From: Ciona savignyi
Taxonomy: Eukaryota; Chordata; Ascidiacea; Phlebobranchia; Cionidae
Assembly: GCA_000149265.1 (NCBI GenBank)
Contig: CH003086.1
Coordinates: forward strand, 361,303 to 425,302
Length of the DNA stretch: 64,000 nt
Direction: 5' to 3'
The translations under genes and the position numbers were made by a program. Below are positions 25,501 to 40,500 of the stretch, piece after piece. The notes under the pieces are model-generated. The model was given only the letters and a program-made list of their open reading frames with translations. It was not told the origin of the DNA and searched no databases. Each line of letters begins with the position of its first letter. The first letter of the stretch is position 1.

Positions 25501-28500
25501 ATTTCTTCCAGCTTTCTTTTCAAGATGTTTTTCCAGCAGACCTGTGAATAAAAAAATGTACAACATAAGAATTAGTGCGTTTTACTACATACAACAAAAT
25601 CAGGTGAAATGGCGTTGTAAAACCTTTAGTCTTCGGCTCTAAATCCACCGACAGAATAAAACAGTTAAACTACACTAACGTTGCAACATTGCTGATGTCG
25701 TGTAGTAGTTAAACGGGACACTGGCTACTATATGGTCATTTGTCAGTCTCCGAAGAGTGTCGGACACCAGAAGACTCTTCCCGCATCCGGCATTGCCTAC
25801 CAACATCACTGGACGTCCTTTCTCCACCAGAAGATCAACGAAGTATCGAATGCGAGTCGTTTCCATCGTATGGACCAGGATAGACTTTAACAAATATTAT
25901 TTTTTTTATTTTTTACGCGTTTTGTATTCCTTATATTATTGTGGCTTTGTAGGTTTAACAGTTCACATTGTCAGAGTTAGTTTAGTTTTTAAAATCTTTA
26001 ATATCCCATTGTTATAACACAAGTTCTTCGTGTATTTGATATCTTTGTTTTGTTAAAATTCTGCTTCATTATAAGTTAGTTTCTATATTCGGCAAAATAA
26101 TATTAATGTCAAAAAGAAAATTATTTGTTTATAAAAAAAGGGTTTGGAAAGTAGCTTTTATTGAAATTGAATACAATTTGCCTTTATAAACGAAAAGTGT
26201 CCTAACTAGTTTTCGTAAATAGTGAATAAAGTGCTGCTACACAGATTAATCGGATTGATTAAAAGTGTAACAAGGGCACTCAGAATTGATATCTATGAAA
26301 TCAAACGGAGCGTGACCAACCTGAAGTGGAACTTCCGGGTCCATTTCGAATTTGGGTATCCGGTCGTTCCACGGGACGAATTTCCGGGTAGTGGAATCAA
26401 TACAAAAGTCGAACACGCTGCCCGATGATGGAAATTTGATCTGCTTGAACTCCTTAACCCACCATCGGCTGAACTCAATCCGGTAATCTGTCAACTAAAA
26501 TGCATGTTTAATGGTTGGTATCTGCGTACAAGCATAAACCCGAAAAGTCCACTTTTTTTAATAATTTCGCTAAAATGATATGTGTACTTATTAGTGGGTA
26601 TCTCAAAAATTAGTAAATTCTTACTATTGGATTTTTAAAACACACAAACATAAAAATGCTACAATGTGTGCTACAGAAGCCTGCGGTGCGGTGTCAAAAT
26701 TGTAAAAAAAATGTTTAAATTTTCACGGCGTCAGAATCAAGTTTTCGTCGTCGCACGCTGTTTGTGTAGGAGTAGCGTTAACAAGCAATATCCTGAAGGC
26801 ATTACGTCGCCTTTTCTATAATTTAGTACTGTATACCCAACGCATGGCACAAATTAACACATTACAAACTTTCATGATTTAAAATATTCTCCAAATATAA
26901 AATATTAACAAATACCGTTTTTTACCACGCTACATAACATTGAACTCCCGTGAAGCAATAAAATAGTGCGATTAGCATGTGTGCAGCGAATGGCAGAGAA
27001 TAAATCTACATGCTTTAAAATGATAGTTAACATTGTTAAGAAGCCCAACGTACGACAATTATTTGTGGATTAATAAACATTTTTTTAATAAACAGGGCTG
27101 TGAACGTAAGCCTAAGAGTGAATTGATCTGTACTTACCTGATCATGCATTGTAGCCCCGCCAAACGCCCACACAGCAGCAAACACGAAGTATAACTCGTA
27201 CAGTTCACGCGGCGAATCGGCTGGTACTGTGTCGGAAGTTATTAAGCATTCCAACATGTAACAAAGCATCTAAAGAAAAAAACCAACATATTTGCACCAT
27301 CATTCAGTGAACGTAGTCACAATAAAGTATTGCACAGTGCACGAGTAAACAATATTTAACCAGCTTTCTTACGTACATACATGTTCTCGGAATGTACTCG
27401 GACTATCAATAAATGCTTTCTTACGTATATTAACACGAAAAGTAGGATTATTAAAATCAATCTCAACAACTCAGTGGGAATATTGAAGAATGTGATTCGA
27501 TAGTCTGAGTACATTCATTATAGACTAAATCTGATAAAGCAACGAATATTCATTGGTGGTGTGAAAAAATCAGATTAAAATCTGTTTTGATGATGGAGGT
27601 TGTTACCCCACAGCAATGATGTCACCACCCCAATGACAGTTCGCGCACTTGATCATTGCGCTTGATGTTCAACCAAATATTTGAGCGGTATTTTGGCTAC
27701 TTTTTAACCAAGGACATGTATACCTGGACCATAGTGTTATCTGGTATTGGGGTAATCGTTTTGAACTGGCTTCTCATTGCCTCCAGGCAAGTTGGCACGT
27801 ATTTATCAAAAAGAATGGTCAAGTTGGCTCGTTCTGACTGTATGCTTCTGGTATCGATCCAGCTGGTGACAGGCCTGTTTGATAAAATGTTTTAACAAAC
27901 TGAAATACAGAATAATCTAAACAACCTGCATTATTGTCACGGTACTTGAAAAAGCGCAATGTGCTACCAGCAGTAGTAGTTAAATAAACAATTTACAAAG
28001 TGTTTCGACTTAATTAATTAATTTAAAATTAACGTCGCCAAACATACAATTGGCTTAATAGCGGAATTTCGAATTTACACTATTCCTTAACCATTATGGT
28101 GACTTTTGAAACGGGAGCTACAACAAATTATACTACCTAACGAGTAAAATCGTTTTAATAGAACAATGAGTTTATGATCAAACCCCTCTTCTCTACTTAC
28201 GGATTCCAGCCTAAATCCTGTGGATTTACAAAGAGAATGCCAGCACGAGATACAGTAGCTGGAGTAGCTGACCGCAGGTGATATATTTCGAACAGAAGCC
28301 GCATTGAGTTGGTCAGTGGTATGCGCTCGTTGCTTGCAAGGGTAAGCATCTATAACAGAAACAAATGATAAGGTGCAACGAGTAATAACGCATTGTATTG
28401 AAATTACTTGACAAGAAGGCAACGGCAAAGTAATATTACAAAACACTTATGCAAATATATTGCAACAGAGAAATATTAATAACAAGCATAAGCAGCAGCG

Positions 28501-31500
28501 AGGCCTTTCATTGTGACTAAGATAATAAGAAAATTGTATATATATTTATATGACTAATGTATAAAAAGGCATTATAACAATTGGCAAAACGGTTGTTTAA
28601 ACATTTATGTGGGCTCACTGTAGTCTAAACCAGACGTTCAAAAAGGGTTGTGCATTTAAATTTTACTGAGTCCCGTGTGGAGTGGCCATAATTAAATTAT
28701 TATAGCAAACCAGCCCACTTTTAGACGATTTTTTGCATCCACCGCAACAAGCAGAGATTAATATAGTTGAAATGTCCAACGTACCCTGTTATCATCCATG
28801 ACCGTGTTAAGCGATTCAATCCACATTGGATCAATATCCCCATCTAATACGATCCACTTGGGGTCGTTGTGAGATATGTTAGATTGGTCACGCATGGTGC
28901 TGGAGAATAAACCTGTCAAGCATATTTGTGGTTAAAAAATTTGAAATACAGTCAAACAATTTTAGCCTGAAGCATAAATTATTTAACAGTATGTGACCCA
29001 TACCGAACAATTAATTACAGTAACAGGTGATATCTGGTGTAGCGATTTTGTGCTTTATCTATTCCTACCGTCCTTCCATTCCCGAGTGGCCGGATGGATG
29101 AATCCGAAGAGCTCGTCGGTAGTGATTGCTTTCGGGTTCAAGTCGTTCCAAACCGCCTTCTTACCCAACCCTTTGTATGTCTCGTGCAGAGTCTTTAGAA
29201 TCTGGGACTTCCCCGCACCGGCGTTGCCGATGACAAACACCGAGTGGCGAACAGCCAAAAGCTCTTCCAATTGGACAATCTTAACGCCACGCGACAAAAA
29301 ACGAATATGATTAAGGTAATATTGTTTAACTCGATAAATAAAAGTGCAATGTGTGCAAATGCAATCATACCGAAAGACGTTTATAATATCATATTTATAT
29401 TTATACCGCTAAATGGGAAATCGATGTTATAACATGGGCAACTGTCAGATTACTTTGTGCCCAAATTCATTTCAATAGAGCTATAGCAGTACGTTGTTTA
29501 GGATAGGATATTTATGTTTATTTCCGTAAATGAGAAGACATAATGGGCGTGTAACACACGGGCAAGCGTCAGATCACCTGGCGCCCACCGTCATAGAGAT
29601 ACAGACATACCTTTAGAATAAAGTTGTCTTCCGGTTGTAGCTTGAGGTTCACAATGGTGTGCTTGATTCGTTTCTCAAAAGCCTCGTCTCGAATTCTTGG
29701 TACGTTCAGTGTTGGAAACAGATCAGCTGGATTGTAAGAAACAAGTTATCCAACGTAATTATAATAAACATGATGCAAACTCAGGTTATGCCTAATTGTT
29801 TCTAAAATGGTTCATGGTACCTACCTACATTAAAATAACTAAATGATTTTGATTTAGTTGTTGGGATCAGCGCAAACTTGTAAGCTTTTATGAAAACAAG
29901 AAAAATATTTTAAACAACCCACTGATAAGTCCCATAAATATCGGCACGTCTTCTGTGACTATTTTCGGTAGATTAAAATCCCTAAGAGCCCTCATCAAAA
30001 CTTGCTCTTCCGGACGTTGCTTGTCCGCCCTCCTCAATCCACCAGCCACCACCAGAACACTTTTCACAGCACGAAGTCCCCAGTCGTAGTGGTACTGCAC
30101 ACACAGAATATGTGTCACTTTTTATGTTCATCTCTTTATTTTACTTTTTCCTTACCAGATGCTACTTTGTATTGTAGACAATAGGATTCTCTGTGCCATT
30201 AGCTAAAGCTTAAAATGGCTTACCTGCTTTGAACAAAGTTCCTTGCACAGATCGTAAAGCGTTATAAACTTCCGTGCTAAGAGTCTCGCATCGGTAAAAC
30301 CTTCAGCTACCAACATGTTCTCGCAGATCATAGCAATATCGGGGACAACCATTGCACATGGCCTGAAAAATTATGTTTAAACCAAATTCTTTAGTTTAGG
30401 TGAAATACAGCAATGGTGATAAGTGGGAATCCACATTAATGGGTAGAATTTTGTTCGTGTTTGGGTAACTAAATATATTAAAGCACACAATCATCTGATT
30501 ACCATGTACTCCAGTCAGGCTGTCAAAACCAAGGCAATGTATCCATTATTTAATATTACTTTAAATGGTGAACGATCTATAAATAAGCAACGGCAGTTAG
30601 TACTTTGTACACAATTTTCAAAGGAGAAAAAAACCTATTGAAGAATTGACCGTTACTAATGCGTATTCACAGGTCAATTGTTCAAGCCATTACCATGTGT
30701 TGCATATGGAAAATATTTTAACGAAACCACCGATCATGGCATTCAAATGATATTCAATATATATAAATAAACTGGAATAAATTAACCTCATGTGAATGAT
30801 ATAGCAGTGAAGACCCCCTTCGATTTACTGCTTAACTAATTAATCACTTCTATTCATACCTGAACAATGCCTTTAGGTTCTCGGGAAGTTCGGTCCTACC
30901 AGCATAGCCAGGATTCATGGTAATGAAGATCCCGACACTTGGACGCAAAGTAATCTCATCCCCAAGGAACATGAAGTGATCTTTCTTTGCTTTCAGGGCG
31001 TCCTGGATCATTTTCACCTGTGTCGAAAAACAAATTAGGTAAAACAAAAATAGGAAAAATATAAAATCATTATAACACTTTTCATTTAGAAACGTTTAAG
31101 AAAGTACTATATTTTATTCCATTTAAGACAATACCAAAAATGTGTACAAAATCGAAAACTTGAAGGGGTTTCTATCGGTAAATCATACATAATTCTGTAT
31201 TTACAGTACATATTATACTTACAGTTACGGTAAATAAAAACTTGAATATGTATTCAACAAACCTGCACAGCAACTACAGACAACACTTCAATTGCAATTC
31301 GATTGAACTCGTCAAAGCATCCCCAGGCACCAGTCTGCGACAGCCCCTTGTATATATTCCCTATTGACTTGTAGTCCATCTGCTCGGAGCAGTTGAACAC
31401 AAACACCAGAATACCCAAAGCCCGACCAAGGTCTTTGGTTGTCTCGGTTTTACCAGTTCCAGCAGGCCCAGCAGGCGCTCCACTCATCGTTAGGTTCAGT

Positions 31501-34500
31501 GATTGTGTAAGAGTGATGTAGCACCTAGAATGATAATAAAAATACGTAGGAAAAAAAGGACATTAGTTTTACATACCCAAATATAATTATAGCTTAGGTT
31601 AACAAAGCATATGTGCCCATGTTTACCAATTACAACTATGAACAATGAAGTTGCAATTTTTTTATTAATGTGGCACAAATTGGGACTAATAGAACAAAGA
31701 ACTTTCGTTTACCTATCTGTGAGAGGAGTTATGACAAGTCGTGATGTATTGCCAAGGTACTCGTACTGGTAGAGGAACTGTGCATTGCATATGTTCGCAA
31801 AGCAGTTTCGGACATCATCATCCCACCTATGGCGTAACTGGGAGAGCCAGGTGAAGGCTTGTGATGACATTACTTTCTCGGATATGAGCTTCCCAACCAC
31901 ATCACGATTATGAACATCGATGGTGCAAATCGTCATGATATTTTGTCTGGTAAAAATATTTAAGCATCAATTAATAAAGTTAAGCTAGAAAAAAAACTTA
32001 TAAATACATATCTTTTTTAGCAGTTTCTCACTAAGTCACCTGTCAAGGGGATCAAGATCTCCAAGTAAATGAGCTATCAGAGTGTTTAGTTGGTTAACTT
32101 GTTTCTTGTTGTAATCTTTCATTGCATTTTCAAAACCCTCCTCTAGCTTTTCGAATGCTATCCCGACCTATAAATCAAATTATCATTCTGTCAAAAGTCA
32201 TTACAGCTAAAATTCTGAAGATATACATTAAATAAAAGCCTTATATTCTGGAATACTAACGTCATATGTTTTAACAACAATGCACTGAATAGTAAATTCA
32301 AATTAATATTCTAGGAAAAGATCCTTACTTCGGTTGTCCACCAAATTTGGGAGCTGGTCAGTGCCACCTGCGCTGGGTAGTCAAACAACCACTGATCCCG
32401 AGCTTTCTCCTCATATGCAACAACCGATTCTTGGATCTGGTGACGCACTGTGCTACGCTGAGTGTCTTTTAAACGGTTTAACCAGATTTCAACCTGGAAA
32501 TTATAAAAATGTAGTTATCGATTATTTTTAAAGATGAATCTGTGCGTAATACTTTATAGCGGACAGTTGAGCGTCTAGATCAGTGGTTTTCAACCAGGGT
32601 TCCGCGGAACTTTAGGGTTCCGCCAATACAGTCCAGGGGTTCCACAACTTTTAATTTTGAATGAATAAACATTAAATTTTATTGCACATTATTGCACAGG
32701 GGTTCCTCAAGTCAGTAGAAAGGTTTCCATGGGGTTCCAGTTCAGCAAAAAGGTTGAAAATCACTGGTCTAGATCAATAAACTCATTTACAGTTAACAGT
32801 AACTACAAAAACAGACCTTTGGACAGAAATTATGAGTTTAAAACTTAGCAGAATGATAAAGATTAAAACAGACCACCGATGTATATAAAATCCCAAAACA
32901 ATATGCCACCAAGAAAAATTTAGAAGCAAAATACGAAATTCTGTTACCTGGCCAACCAATTCGCATGGCTCGTCAAAGTTAACATATTCCCCTTCTTTGC
33001 TGTACATTCCTAATGCAGTCTTGGTTGCTTCTTCATCGTTGTCTCCCCGGAACTTAAGGTCATTTATATTGTCGAACAGCTTGCGCAAATGCCTTGTAAC
33101 CTACAGAACATATAGGTATTTGAAAGTATGTTCATTAGTTGTAAAGCAATTAATGCACTTTTGTGACACAGACCTTGGCTGGTTGTGTTCCTTTGGACAG
33201 AATGTCGAGCAGATCAGCCGACGATACAAAGTAAAAACGAGGAAAAATCAAACGCTTCTTTTCCAAATATTCTGCCAACGATTTCTCGCACACAGACAAC
33301 CTTAAGTGTTTGAAAGATAATACATGAAAGAATGAAACAATAATGCTTTTAAAATATATATTCTATTTAGTCTTTTTTTATCTTGGGAAAGTCGGGTTAA
33401 GTTTTTCGCATGCCAGTAAACAGACATTGCCTTGATCCAGTGAATCCCAAAGTGTTGCGCTAATAACATTTTGGTGTAACCATTTTTCTGGGTAGGAATT
33501 TTTGCATTAATGATATTTTTAGTAATGATTTAGATGATGGAGTGAGTTGCAAAGGATTTAAAAACCATAGCCTCACATATTAAACACACGGCAGTAACAC
33601 TGACCGACTGTGCATGGGACATTCTGATGACCTGTTGTATTATTATGATTGATGCTCACTAAACAAGAGTATTCTAACTTCTTAGTACTAGCTTATATTT
33701 TCGAGTATTAGCTTGAAGACTGTATTAATACCTACCGTGCTAGCAATCCTTCCAACTTTTCCAACAAACCAGGGCGATTTGTAGATTCGATCACATTTTT
33801 AACTCTTTCAGATTCTCCCATCAGTTCCTTGAAATCTTGATCAATAGTTGCGAACCGCAGTGTGTCCGCTGGGAGTTGGGAACGAATGTCCTGAAATACA
33901 AGACCCAGGTTCAATCACCAAACTGATAACCATTCTGCTCCTGGGCTTGATCAAGCAAATGGTTGTATAGAATTCAACTAATTGTACTTGTAATGTACAA
34001 AAGTGAACTAATTGCACATTAATAAACAAATGCGAAATATATCTAGCATCTTAACAAAAAGCAAGCTTTGCACTTCCTTGACCTACCCCCCTGAATGTAA
34101 TTAATATCTTATTCAATCATATTACAATTTTTAAAACAGGCATACTCATTTATTATACTACATTCCAGTTTTAAACTTTGGTTTACCTCTGATCCAATAA
34201 AAATGCTCTCAAGATGCGACCAGGTCCTCTGCACTTCAAGCCACGCTTGAATGACAGTATCAGCTGTCACTAGCTTCTTCTGCCACAGTGTCACCTCTTC
34301 ACGGAAGTACTCCACAAACTTGGAGGTAAGCATATTTTGCAATTGAACCTGCAGCAAAACAAAAAAAACATTTAAGTTACTTCGAAAGCCGTCTACAAAT
34401 AGGACATCTGAATTTTCAACCACTTGGGAATTGGAATACACATTTTTTGCTGCTAAAACCTTTAAAGTTAAGCTAAATGTAAATTAATTGACACAACAAC

Positions 34501-37500
34501 AATCATAGTATTTAGCAAAATGGGCTTCATGAATCTGCAAGCTTTTGGTGCTTACAGGCAATTGTCAACATTTACCACCAAATGCGCATTTTGGAAGCAG
34601 CTGAAATATTGAAATTTTTCTGGATTTCAAAATCATGGGTGTAAATAACGACAAGCAGAAAAGAAAAACTTGAGCTACAATTTAAGATTAAGTATCGACT
34701 TTTTGCTATTAATCACTTTATTTAATATTCTAAGACGGTCGTATTGTTTTCACAAAAAGGAAAGGAAGTTTTCAAGTTTAATTGGATAGGTTGCGACTGC
34801 AAAATCCCAGTCAGAACATCACATAATTAATAAGGTGTGCAAAAATCTTATTACTCACTAAATACATACTAAATACAACAACACGCATGTAACAAATTTA
34901 AAAAATAGAGATATACAGAAGTGGTAAAACAGAATAAGTGGAAACCAGTATGATTACAGCTCAGCTTGTAATACTATATCAGGGCAATTTCCTCCGCTAT
35001 CACATTGTGTTGAACCCTAATTTCCGTTTGCTATGTGTAACACAGCTAATCTGTTACGGTATACTGTTCTGTGGAATTGGCCCTGCAGGTTAGCATGATG
35101 ATTGGTTGTTTTTATGTATAAATATACTGTGAACGATTATATACCCAAACCGATAAATATTTGTACCAATAAAATCCAATGCTGAAAAATAATACTCACG
35201 TTTAATTGTCCTACTTTAGGTTACTTCTTATATTACACATTATTTGCTATTGCATGTACAATATAACCAGGCCTATCTAGGTATATTTATATCTGTCAGC
35301 ATTATTGTGTGTTTAAATGTATGGATTTGCGAAAAGGACATAAACTCAAAAATATCATTGGTTTTTATTGATCTAAGTTTAATTTGACAAAGTTTTATAT
35401 CAACAGTGTCATTAGACTACATGCAGTTGTGTTGTTTAATCATGTCATATCTGATTTCAAATATAAATAATTACATAGCACATTCGGCCATATTGTTGTT
35501 GTAGTTTAGTCATGACTAGACAGAGGCTGGGAGAACTTTATCATGGCCACTCTTTACTTAGGTTAAATGTGATCCCAGGTAATGTCCCTAATGTTTAACA
35601 TCAGATCCTTATAAAAATTTACCATTAAAACCCATTGCAATATTACCTGCAACCAGAATTTAAACACGAGGTATTCGTGTTTGGTACCACTTAGTTCCTA
35701 CCTCGGAAATAAATAGTTTTTGTCCTGTCATATGTATTGCTGTATGGAAATCTAGAAGCCTTAAAAATAGTAAGTACAAAACCTTTAAAAATAACATAGA
35801 TGAAACTACAAATAACCTGGTTGTCCTCCAAGGTTTCAATGAGTTCTTCGTCAGAAATCAGAATTGGGACTGCAGTCGCAAAGTGATGCTCATATGAAAA
35901 TTCAACGGTGGACCATGTGATTTGCATCTCTTGTAGAACTTTCTCGATTGCCATTTCTTTCTTTGCTTTATCAACTATGCTTTTCACCTAAAGAATATAA
36001 TATTAACTTTTAATCTTACTTTTAGATAAAAATGAACTATTGATATTGTTTATGGATTTGTCAAATATTTCACCTCATCTTCCACACGATGGAGCCGTAG
36101 AGCTAACAAATCAGCCAAGGTTGTGTCATTGCCCATTTCGAACCGTACACCAGTTGCAGTCATGAGTTGTTGCCAGTGTCTACTCCGTATGGCTGGGCTT
36201 TGCAGTTCGACCACAGCTCGTAGCGAGGTGATCATGTTCTTTACCATTGAGTCTAGGCCACTGAATGCATCCCATGCACGAGATTCTGTACATTATTTGT
36301 CCAGCCCATTAGCTTTACATGAAGCTAATGTAAACCGAAAGGTGGCAAAATTAAAACCGAGCGCTAACTTGCCTAGTTTGCTGGTTCAACAAAAACTGTA
36401 CAAATGGTTTTATCAGTTAAAACCATGTTAATACTTATTGTAACCAGACTGTGGAAGCGAGATCGGTAGTTAAATTCTCATGTTAACCTGACTGTAATTG
36501 TCACACCCTGGTGTTAATTATAACTTCCGTGTTTTTAATATATTAATTCAAACCACCTTTGTCAAGGGTCCTAATTTCCTTAAGAAATCGGCGAAGCTCC
36601 ATGTCCATATCGTCTACATTAATCTTTCTCCAACTTGTAAGTGTCCAGTCATCTAGACTAGTCCGCACCAGCATGATCATGTCCCATAAGCTCTGTGGAT
36701 AAGAAAGTACAAGGTATATGTTTTGTTTCTGCAAGCAGAAAAGAAGGTAAATCAAACCTATTTTCTATATTTCAGCATTACTACTGATTTAGTTTAATCC
36801 ACTAATCTGTTAGAGTTAGGTGGCTTCTGCTGAATTTCTTGTTCAAGGACACAAGTACTTATCACTGGCTCTTTTTGATCAAACAAACTTTTGGATGGGA
36901 TCTACTCCTCTGGAGAAAACTGTTTACCTTAAGGTGGCGGAGATCACGACGACAAGCTTTAAGTTGTTTGTATTCAGGGAGGTTAACTTCAAACAATTCA
37001 GCGGATGTCTGCAAAAAATGATATAAGATATTTCATTGATGTAATAAGGCTTAGCTAAAGGGATATTCAAGATTCCCTGCATAAGAAAACATGTAATTAG
37101 CAAATTTATCAATCACACACTCTTCTGGTTGACAAACCGGTTGGCATAGACACATTACCAGCATCGATCATAAAATCCACCTTAATCTCAAACATCTCCG
37201 TTTCCATAGTGCAAGTATCCTGTTCCATCTTGTCCAGGGTGACGTAAGGCTGCTCAGAAGAATACACAAATGGTGCATGACTGAATAAGAAATATGGAAA
37301 GAATTAAGAATTATCTACCCCACACGTAGATCAAATAAATAAACATCAGTCACCGTCTAAAAGCTTCACGGTATTCGTGCTGTTTCACATCAAATGCAAC
37401 ACAACGTTTACGAATCATGGTTACTTCATTCGTTTGAAGTGGACTAACATTATGTCGCACCGTAGTTGCCTAGAAAACAAAATTTAAATGGTATACTGAT

Positions 37501-40500
37501 AATCTACTAATGATGTAAGTGTAAATCATAAAGATTAGGCTGTAACAAAAGGATCAAGCTTGATAACAAATAAAGTGATTGGTGAACTTACCAGTTTTTT
37601 AGTTGTCTCCCATTTTTCTGGAAGCGATTCAAGTAAAGCGTGGCTTTCCTCTGGTAATTCTTGGTCATATGTAAATAGTAGATCTATTGTGGCTTTTAGT
37701 GGCTCAAACATGCCATCTGTGACCTGTAGTTGCAATAAATGATTTTTTAAATAATTAGGATAGCCTAATTAGAATTAATGTTTAACACAGGTGGTGAAAA
37801 AACAACAGGCGTTATCTTTCGGTAAATGATTTCTATTCTAGTGGTTGGGAAATTCCACTTAGTAGGATATATATGGTTATAAACAGATAATATGCAAAGG
37901 AAATCACACATAGAGGATTTATCAATGCACCAATGTATGCATAAAAAACTAACCACCTTACTGTCAACTGACATTCAAATTTGTAATTCCTTATTGTCGC
38001 AAAACTACATCACAATAGAAAATAAAATATATCAGCGCGAAATTCTGGCACCAACTACCAGTAACTATTTGAAATATTCAGTTCTTTAATAAATTTATAA
38101 AAAAAACTGTTAAGCATTACCTTTCCTAGGTTATTATTCCTTCTCTTTAAACTACCTTGTACTGTACACTTTCTTCTATATATATCATATTGTATTTGGC
38201 ATATTATTTTATTTTGTGTTGTTGTGTTATCACTGGATTTCATGTTGTATTGTGATGCAATTACTCTCAATGTAATAATATCAGCTTATTGTCACAACTG
38301 CATGCTGTGAGGCGACAATTGCATGCATGTTTATTACCATAAGCTTTTCACTGTTTTGTACACAAGTTTCTACTGTTACAGTGGTTATCTGATGGCTGTT
38401 TTGGTTATATATTTTTGTTTTATATAGCTGGCCCCAACAATGTCTTGCCTGATTTTTTTTATTGTCTTTGCTGCATGAAATCTTCTTATGAAAGGCACTG
38501 TATAACACAAGCATAATTAAATTCACAAACCTGCTGTCTTTCCCTCACAGCCACCAAGTTCGCCATGACTTTCACCAAAGCATCATAATCACCTTCCTGA
38601 ACTTCAATTTGTAGACCAGCATCTGTCACTTCAACAAATTCCTCCAGTTCTTGCAAACTGCATCACAAATAGTATTGTGGTTGATTATGTGTTTATACTA
38701 ACTTGCAGATAAACATGAGTATATTATTGTGATACTTTAATCAAATTACATGCTGCTCTAGAACCAATTTAACAAATGTTGTAGATGGTAAAACAAGAAT
38801 GGAGAAGATGTTGTAAAACTATTAATTCAACAAATGTTGCTTGCCTTTCAACTACATGCGTCATGAGGTATTCCTTGAACATAAAACTCCATCTCTTAAT
38901 AATATTGAGCAAGGCTTGTTGGAATGGACGGATGTCAACACGAAACCATGACGAGAATACCTAAATCCAACATCACAGATTAAAATAAAATGGACTATTT
39001 AATAGATTAAAAAATATAGGGTGGCATCTATCTAATGTATGACACTCAAATTTTTCATCAGTAGAAAGGAACAGTCAATAGAACACCGTAAACCCAATAT
39101 ACCAAATTTAAATACCGTATAGGGTACTGCATTCCATTATTTTTCTTTGGAAAATCAACAGTTAAAATAATACAATACATTTTCACCTTGTATTCGGGTA
39201 GTTTGGATACTTCATCATAGAGTGTTTCATATGAATCAATTTGCATACGGAACTGGTCCAGTGTTGGTGGTGATTCAGGCACTCCATGTTCTGCGTGTTC
39301 TTCAATCTCCTCGGTAGTAAGGACATGGTCATAGAGTAGGAACTGCCGCATGAACTCTTTGCGATCGTCAACCCAAAGGTAGGCATACCTGGAAATGTAT
39401 GAAATTTGAGAACAGGAAATATACTGCAGTTAGTGGCAGTGCTATGTGATCTTAAACTGATTGCTTGGTCTGTGTTTGTAACCCTGAGTGGAGAAAGTCT
39501 TAACCCAACTGTGCATACTTACTGTCTTTTGAATATAGTGTTTGTTAGAAACATATTTTTAACCTCTGTGGTTAAATATAAGAAAGTTTCTTGTCCTCGA
39601 CCCATCAGTACTCACTTATCAAATGTCCCTCTGTGTTCAAGGGCACTCTCAATAACTGCTTGTGTTCGATCCATAACTTCACTCCTCATATTGGCAAGGT
39701 CCAGCATCTGCTCCATGTCTTGTACATAATGAGGAGAGTCCAGATGAGATGCCACCCTCTCAACTAATGTGCTAAACTGTAAACAACACTTTAAAATATA
39801 CCAGATCCTGCTATATTATGTTTTAGAAAGTTTATGTGCATGTTATTTACAAACTATTAATGTACACAGTGGATAGTTTTACACACAAGCTTTATTCAAT
39901 TTTAAAACCCATGGCTACTCTTGAACTCACCCCATATATTTGAGTAAGGAGAGATTCGACCAGGTCATAGAATCCATCTGACAATTTAAAATCAAGAGGA
40001 GGTAGAAAAACAACATCCGGGGCATTTAAGAGAAGCTTGCACTCCAAGAGGGGAGGTGGGTGGAGACTGTTGTCTTTAGAAAATTTCAAGAATTATACAC
40101 AATACAAACTTGATTTTATTGATTCAAAAATTTAGGCAATTGTATAGCAAACTTGTCAGCAATCTAAAGGCAGTCGAATGGTTATGGGATCAAAACCAGC
40201 CTATGGCTTGATAATTGGTTTCTTGGGCAAGATAGACACTGTCTGAGACCGTTAAAATAATGGATTTACTACAATAGCTCTGGTAACCTGTTGATATGCA
40301 CAGGTGAATATGACAATTGCCCAAGTAATAAATCTTCAACAGAATAAAAATGATATATTATTCAAAGTGTAATCAATACAGCAATTTAAAACAAAAACAC
40401 AAAGTGTGATTTTTATTCAGATCGGTTATCCAAAATGGATTTTCACCCTCTTATTTAGGTATTGTTGTAGAATCTAAAATGTATAAGCCGAATTTTTATA

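Noticed and set aside
37145-37180. Alternative donor (GTAATG) for dynein exon 27
   Set aside because: Its phase does not fit exon 28; the donor AAG|GTGGAT at 37181 restores the frame and the expected spacing [17 protein letters not shown].
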